From an uncultured Pigmentiphaga sp. (GTDB taxonomy: Bacteria > Pseudomonadota > Gammaproteobacteria > Burkholderiales > Burkholderiaceae_B): a stretch of 30,940 bases of DNA. The notes under the pieces were generated by a model. The model worked only from the letters and a program-made list of their open reading frames with translations, was not told the DNA's origin and made no database searches. The translations under genes were made by a program, and so were the position numbers. The stretch covers positions 1 to 30,940 of the forward strand of contig CALAGD010000041.1 of NCBI GenBank assembly GCA_937891425.1, given 5' to 3'. Numbering within the stretch: position 1 is the first letter of the stretch; each line of letters opens with the position of its first letter. Positions 28,697 through 30,940 of this stretch are shown here, one piece after another.

Positions 28697-30802
28697 ATGG
28701 CCCGCAAAACCCCGATCGAGCGTTACCGCAACATCGGTATCTCCGCGCACATCGACGCTGGGAAAACCACTACGAGCGAGCGCATCCTGTTCTATACCGG
28801 CGTTACCCACAAAATTGGTGAGGTGCACGACGGTGCTGCCACCATGGACTGGATGGAGCAGGAACAAGAGCGCGGTATCACCATCACGTCGGCTGCTACC
28901 ACCGCCTTCTGGAAAGGCATGAGTGGCAACTTCCCCGAGCACCGCATCAACCTCATCGACACCCCGGGACACGTCGACTTCACGGTCGAGGTCGAGCGTT
29001 CCATGCGCGTGCTCGACGGTGCCTGCATGGTGTACTGCGCGGTGGGTGGCGTGCAGCCCCAGTCTGAAACGGTCTGGCGTCAGGCCAACAAGTACAAGGT
29101 TCCCCGCCTGGCGTTCGTGAACAAAATGGACCGCACCGGTGCGAACTTCTTCAAGGTCTACGACCAGATGAAGACGCGCCTGCGCGCCAATCCGGTACCC
29201 ATCGTCATTCCCATCGGTGCGGAAGACGACTTCAAGGGCGTGGTCGATCTCATCAAGATGAAGGCCATCATCTGGGACGAAGCCACCCAGGGTGTGAAGT
29301 TCGAATACCAGGACATCCCTGCCGATCTTCAGGAGCAGGCGGCCGAATGGCGCGAGAAGATGGTCGAAAGCGCCGCCGAGGCCAATGAAGAACTCATGAA
29401 CAAGTACCTCGAAGAGGGCGATCTCTCCGAGGCCGAAATCATCCGCGGCCTGCGCCTGCGTACCATCGCCGGCGAAATCCAGCCGATGCTGTGCGGCAGC
29501 GCGTTCAAGAACAAGGGCGTGCAGCGCATGCTGGATGCCGTCATCGAGTTCCTGCCGTCGCCCGTCGACATTCCGCCGGTCGAAGGTGAGGATCCCGATG
29601 GCAACAAGGTGATCCGCAAGGCCGACGACAACGAGAAGTTCTCGGCGCTGGCGTTCAAGCTCATGACCGACCCGTTCGTGGGCCAGCTCACCTTCATCCG
29701 CGTGTACTCGGGCGTGCTGACCTCGGGTGACACCGTGTACAACCCGGTCAAGGGCAAGAAAGAGCGCGTCGGGCGTCTCCTGCAGATGCATGCCAACAGC
29801 CGTGAGGAAATCAAGGAAGTGCGCGCAGGCGACATCGCCGCGGTGGTCGGTCTGAAAGACGTCACCACGGGTGATACCCTGTGCGACGTCGAAGCACCGA
29901 TCACGCTCGAGCGCATGGAGTTTCCCGAGCCCGTCATTTCGCAGGCGGTCGAACCGAAGTCGAAGGCGGACCAGGAAAAGCTGGGCGTCGCCCTGTCGCG
30001 CTTGGCGGCGGAAGATCCCTCGTTCCGCGTTTCTACCGACGAAGAATCGGGTCAGACCATCATCTCGGGCATGGGTGAGCTCCACCTCGAGATCATCATC
30101 GACCGTCTGCGTCGCGAGTTCAACGTCGATGCCAACGTGGGCAAGCCCCAGGTTGCCTACCGCGAAACCATCCGCAAGGTCTGCGACGAAGTCGAAGGCA
30201 AGTTCATCAAGCAGTCCGGCGGCCGTGGTCAGTACGGTCACGTGGTGCTCAAGCTCGAGCCTCTCGAGCCGGGTGGTCCTGGTTTCGAATTCGTCGATGC
30301 GATCAAGGGCGGCGTGGTTCCGCGCGAGTACATCCCGGCGGTCGAGAAGGGCGTGCGCGATGCCCTCAACGCTGGTGTGCTGGCCGGATACCCCGTGGTC
30401 GATGTCAAGGTCACGCTGTTCTTCGGTTCGTATCACGACGTCGACTCCAACGAAAACGCGTTCCGCGTGGCGGCTTCCATGGCGTTCAAGGAAGGTATGC
30501 GGCGTGCCGCGCCGGTACTTCTTGAGCCCATGATGGCGGTCGAAGTGGAAACGCCGGAAGAGTACGCTGGTACCGTGATGGGCGACCTGTCGTCCCGCCG
30601 CGGCATGGTTCAGGGCATGGACGACATGCCGGGTGGAGGCAAGGTCATCAAGGCCGAAGTTCCTCTGTCCGAAATGTTCGGGTACGCTACGCAGCTGCGC
30701 TCCATGACACAAGGCCGTGCCACGTACACCATGGAGTTCAAGCACTACGCCGAGGCGCCCAAGAACGTGGCAGACGCCATCATCAGCGCCCGCTCTCAGT
30801 AA
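28697..30802 (+). CDS. fusA: translation elongation factor G
   Basis: A 701-aa GTPase that drives translocation of tRNA and mRNA on the ribosome. G1 is AHIDAGKTT (residues 17-25), G2 lies in ERGITITSAATT, G3 is DTPGHVDF and G4 is NKMD. Domain II (SALAFKLMTDPFVGQLTFIRVYSG) and domains III-V (EDPSFRVSTDEESGQTIISGMGELHLEI, then SGGRGQYGHVVL, then RRGMVQGMD) are complete. It follows rpsG by 85 bases with AAGGAA before the ATG, and precedes tuf, the canonical str operon order. Confidence 0.99.
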   Translation: MARKTPIERYRNIGISAHIDAGKTTTSERILFYTGVTHKIGEVHDGAATMDWMEQEQERGITITSAATTAFWKGMSGNFPEHRINLIDTPGHVDFTVEVERSMRVLDGACMVYCAVGGVQPQSETVWRQANKYKVPRLAFVNKMDRTGANFFKVYDQMKTRLRANPVPIVIPIGAEDDFKGVVDLIKMKAIIWDEATQGVKFEYQDIPADLQEQAAEWREKMVESAAEANEELMNKYLEEGDLSEAEIIRGLRLRTIAGEIQPMLCGSAFKNKGVQRMLDAVIEFLPSPVDIPPVEGEDPDGNKVIRKADDNEKFSALAFKLMTDPFVGQLTFIRVYSGVLTSGDTVYNPVKGKKERVGRLLQMHANSREEIKEVRAGDIAAVVGLKDVTTGDTLCDVEAPITLERMEFPEPVISQAVEPKSKADQEKLGVALSRLAAEDPSFRVSTDEESGQTIISGMGELHLEIIIDRLRREFNVDANVGKPQVAYRETIRKVCDEVEGKFIKQSGGRGQYGHVVLKLEPLEPGGPGFEFVDAIKGGVVPREYIPAVEKGVRDALNAGVLAGYPVVDVKVTLFFGSYHDVDSNENAFRVAASMAFKEGMRRAAPVLLEPMMAVEVETPEEYAGTVMGDLSSRRGMVQGMDDMPGGGKVIKAEVPLSEMFGYATQLRSMTQGRATYTMEFKHYAEAPKNVADAIISARSQ

Positions 30803-30886
30803 GCAGAATGTGCCAGGCGCGGCTGTTGCCGTGCCCGGCACGCATCGAATGTTCCCGCAGCTACCAAGTTACTGAAGGAAGAAATC

Positions 30887-30940
30887 ATGGCAAAAGGCAA
30901 GTTCGAGCGCACGAAGCCGCACGTCAACGTTGGGACGATT
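30887..30940 (+). CDS. tuf: elongation factor Tu, 5' end only
   Basis: The window ends 18 codons into this gene. The translated start MAKGKFERTKPHVNVGTI is the EF-Tu N-terminus, just before the first GTP-binding motif. GAAGGAAG lies upstream of the ATG. EF-Tu delivers aminoacyl-tRNA to the ribosome. Position after fusA confirms the assignment. Confidence 0.97.
   Translation, partial: MAKGKFERTKPHVNVGTI

Noticed and set aside
28682..30841. Minus-strand 719-codon open frame across fusA
   Set aside because: It is the exact shadow of fusA, caused by high-GC third-position bias. The translation is His/Arg-rich with no recognisable domain, and fusA is certain.
1..30940. CRISPR array, insertion sequence or prophage
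   Set aside because: No regularly spaced repeats with unique spacers, no transposase or phage structural genes, and no terminal inverted repeats with target duplications were found by reading.

Overview
The window looks like a chromosomal segment of a GC-rich betaproteobacterium, most likely order Burkholderiales, family Alcaligenaceae (Bordetella/Achromobacter/Pusillimonas-like). This placement is inference. It rests on a Bug-type solute receptor, a DUF1840 protein, the run argS - SPOR protein - dsbA - rpsL - rpsG - fusA - tuf, and the overall protein flavour. No 16S gene is present.

Region 1 (1-11149) is a catabolic cluster, all on the + strand. It encodes an SDR protein, a fumarylacetoacetate-hydrolase-family enzyme, both subunits of a Rieske ring-hydroxylating dioxygenase, a two-domain VOC extradiol dioxygenase, an ACMSD-like amidohydrolase/decarboxylase, a GntR/FCD regulator, a ThDP-dependent decarboxylase/carboligase, an aldehyde dehydrogenase and a Bug periplasmic receptor. 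Together they read as uptake, dihydroxylation, meta-cleavage, decarboxylation and side-chain or semialdehyde oxidation of an aromatic acid whose identity I cannot fix. The cluster opens with a near-consensus promoter overlaid by four evenly spaced ATATCGATAT-like sites, one of them a perfect 20-bp palindrome. This is probably the operator array of the cluster's own GntR protein.

Region 2 (11150-15707) holds a small DUF4870-like membrane protein followed by a strong bidirectional terminator, a minus-strand SWIB-domain protein, and a complete TRAP transporter (P, Q and M subunits).

Region 3 (15708-19045) is housekeeping: pyrC (+) meets trmB and thiS (-) tail to tail, followed by tRNA-Gly(CCC), a small membrane protein and a DUF1840 protein. 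pyrC and thiS share an identical TACAAT-N7-ATG arrangement that suggests leaderless mRNAs. thiG is missing from beside thiS.

Region 4 (about 19100-23867) is one large Rhs protein ending in a DUF2235/Tle1-type phospholipase domain with a complete Ser-Asp-His set. It sits alone between housekeeping genes with no visible VgrG, PAAR, chaperone or immunity gene, and it has two hydrophobic N-terminal segments. It is the best candidate for an undescribed system here.

Region 5 (23922-30940) carries argS, a SPOR-domain protein and dsbA, then the str operon (rpsL, rpsG, fusA and the start of tuf). The str operon has a recognisable promoter, a leader of about 270 nt with competing hairpins, and an unusually long (398 bp) rpsL-rpsG spacer filled with strong hairpins, possibly an r-protein regulatory RNA.
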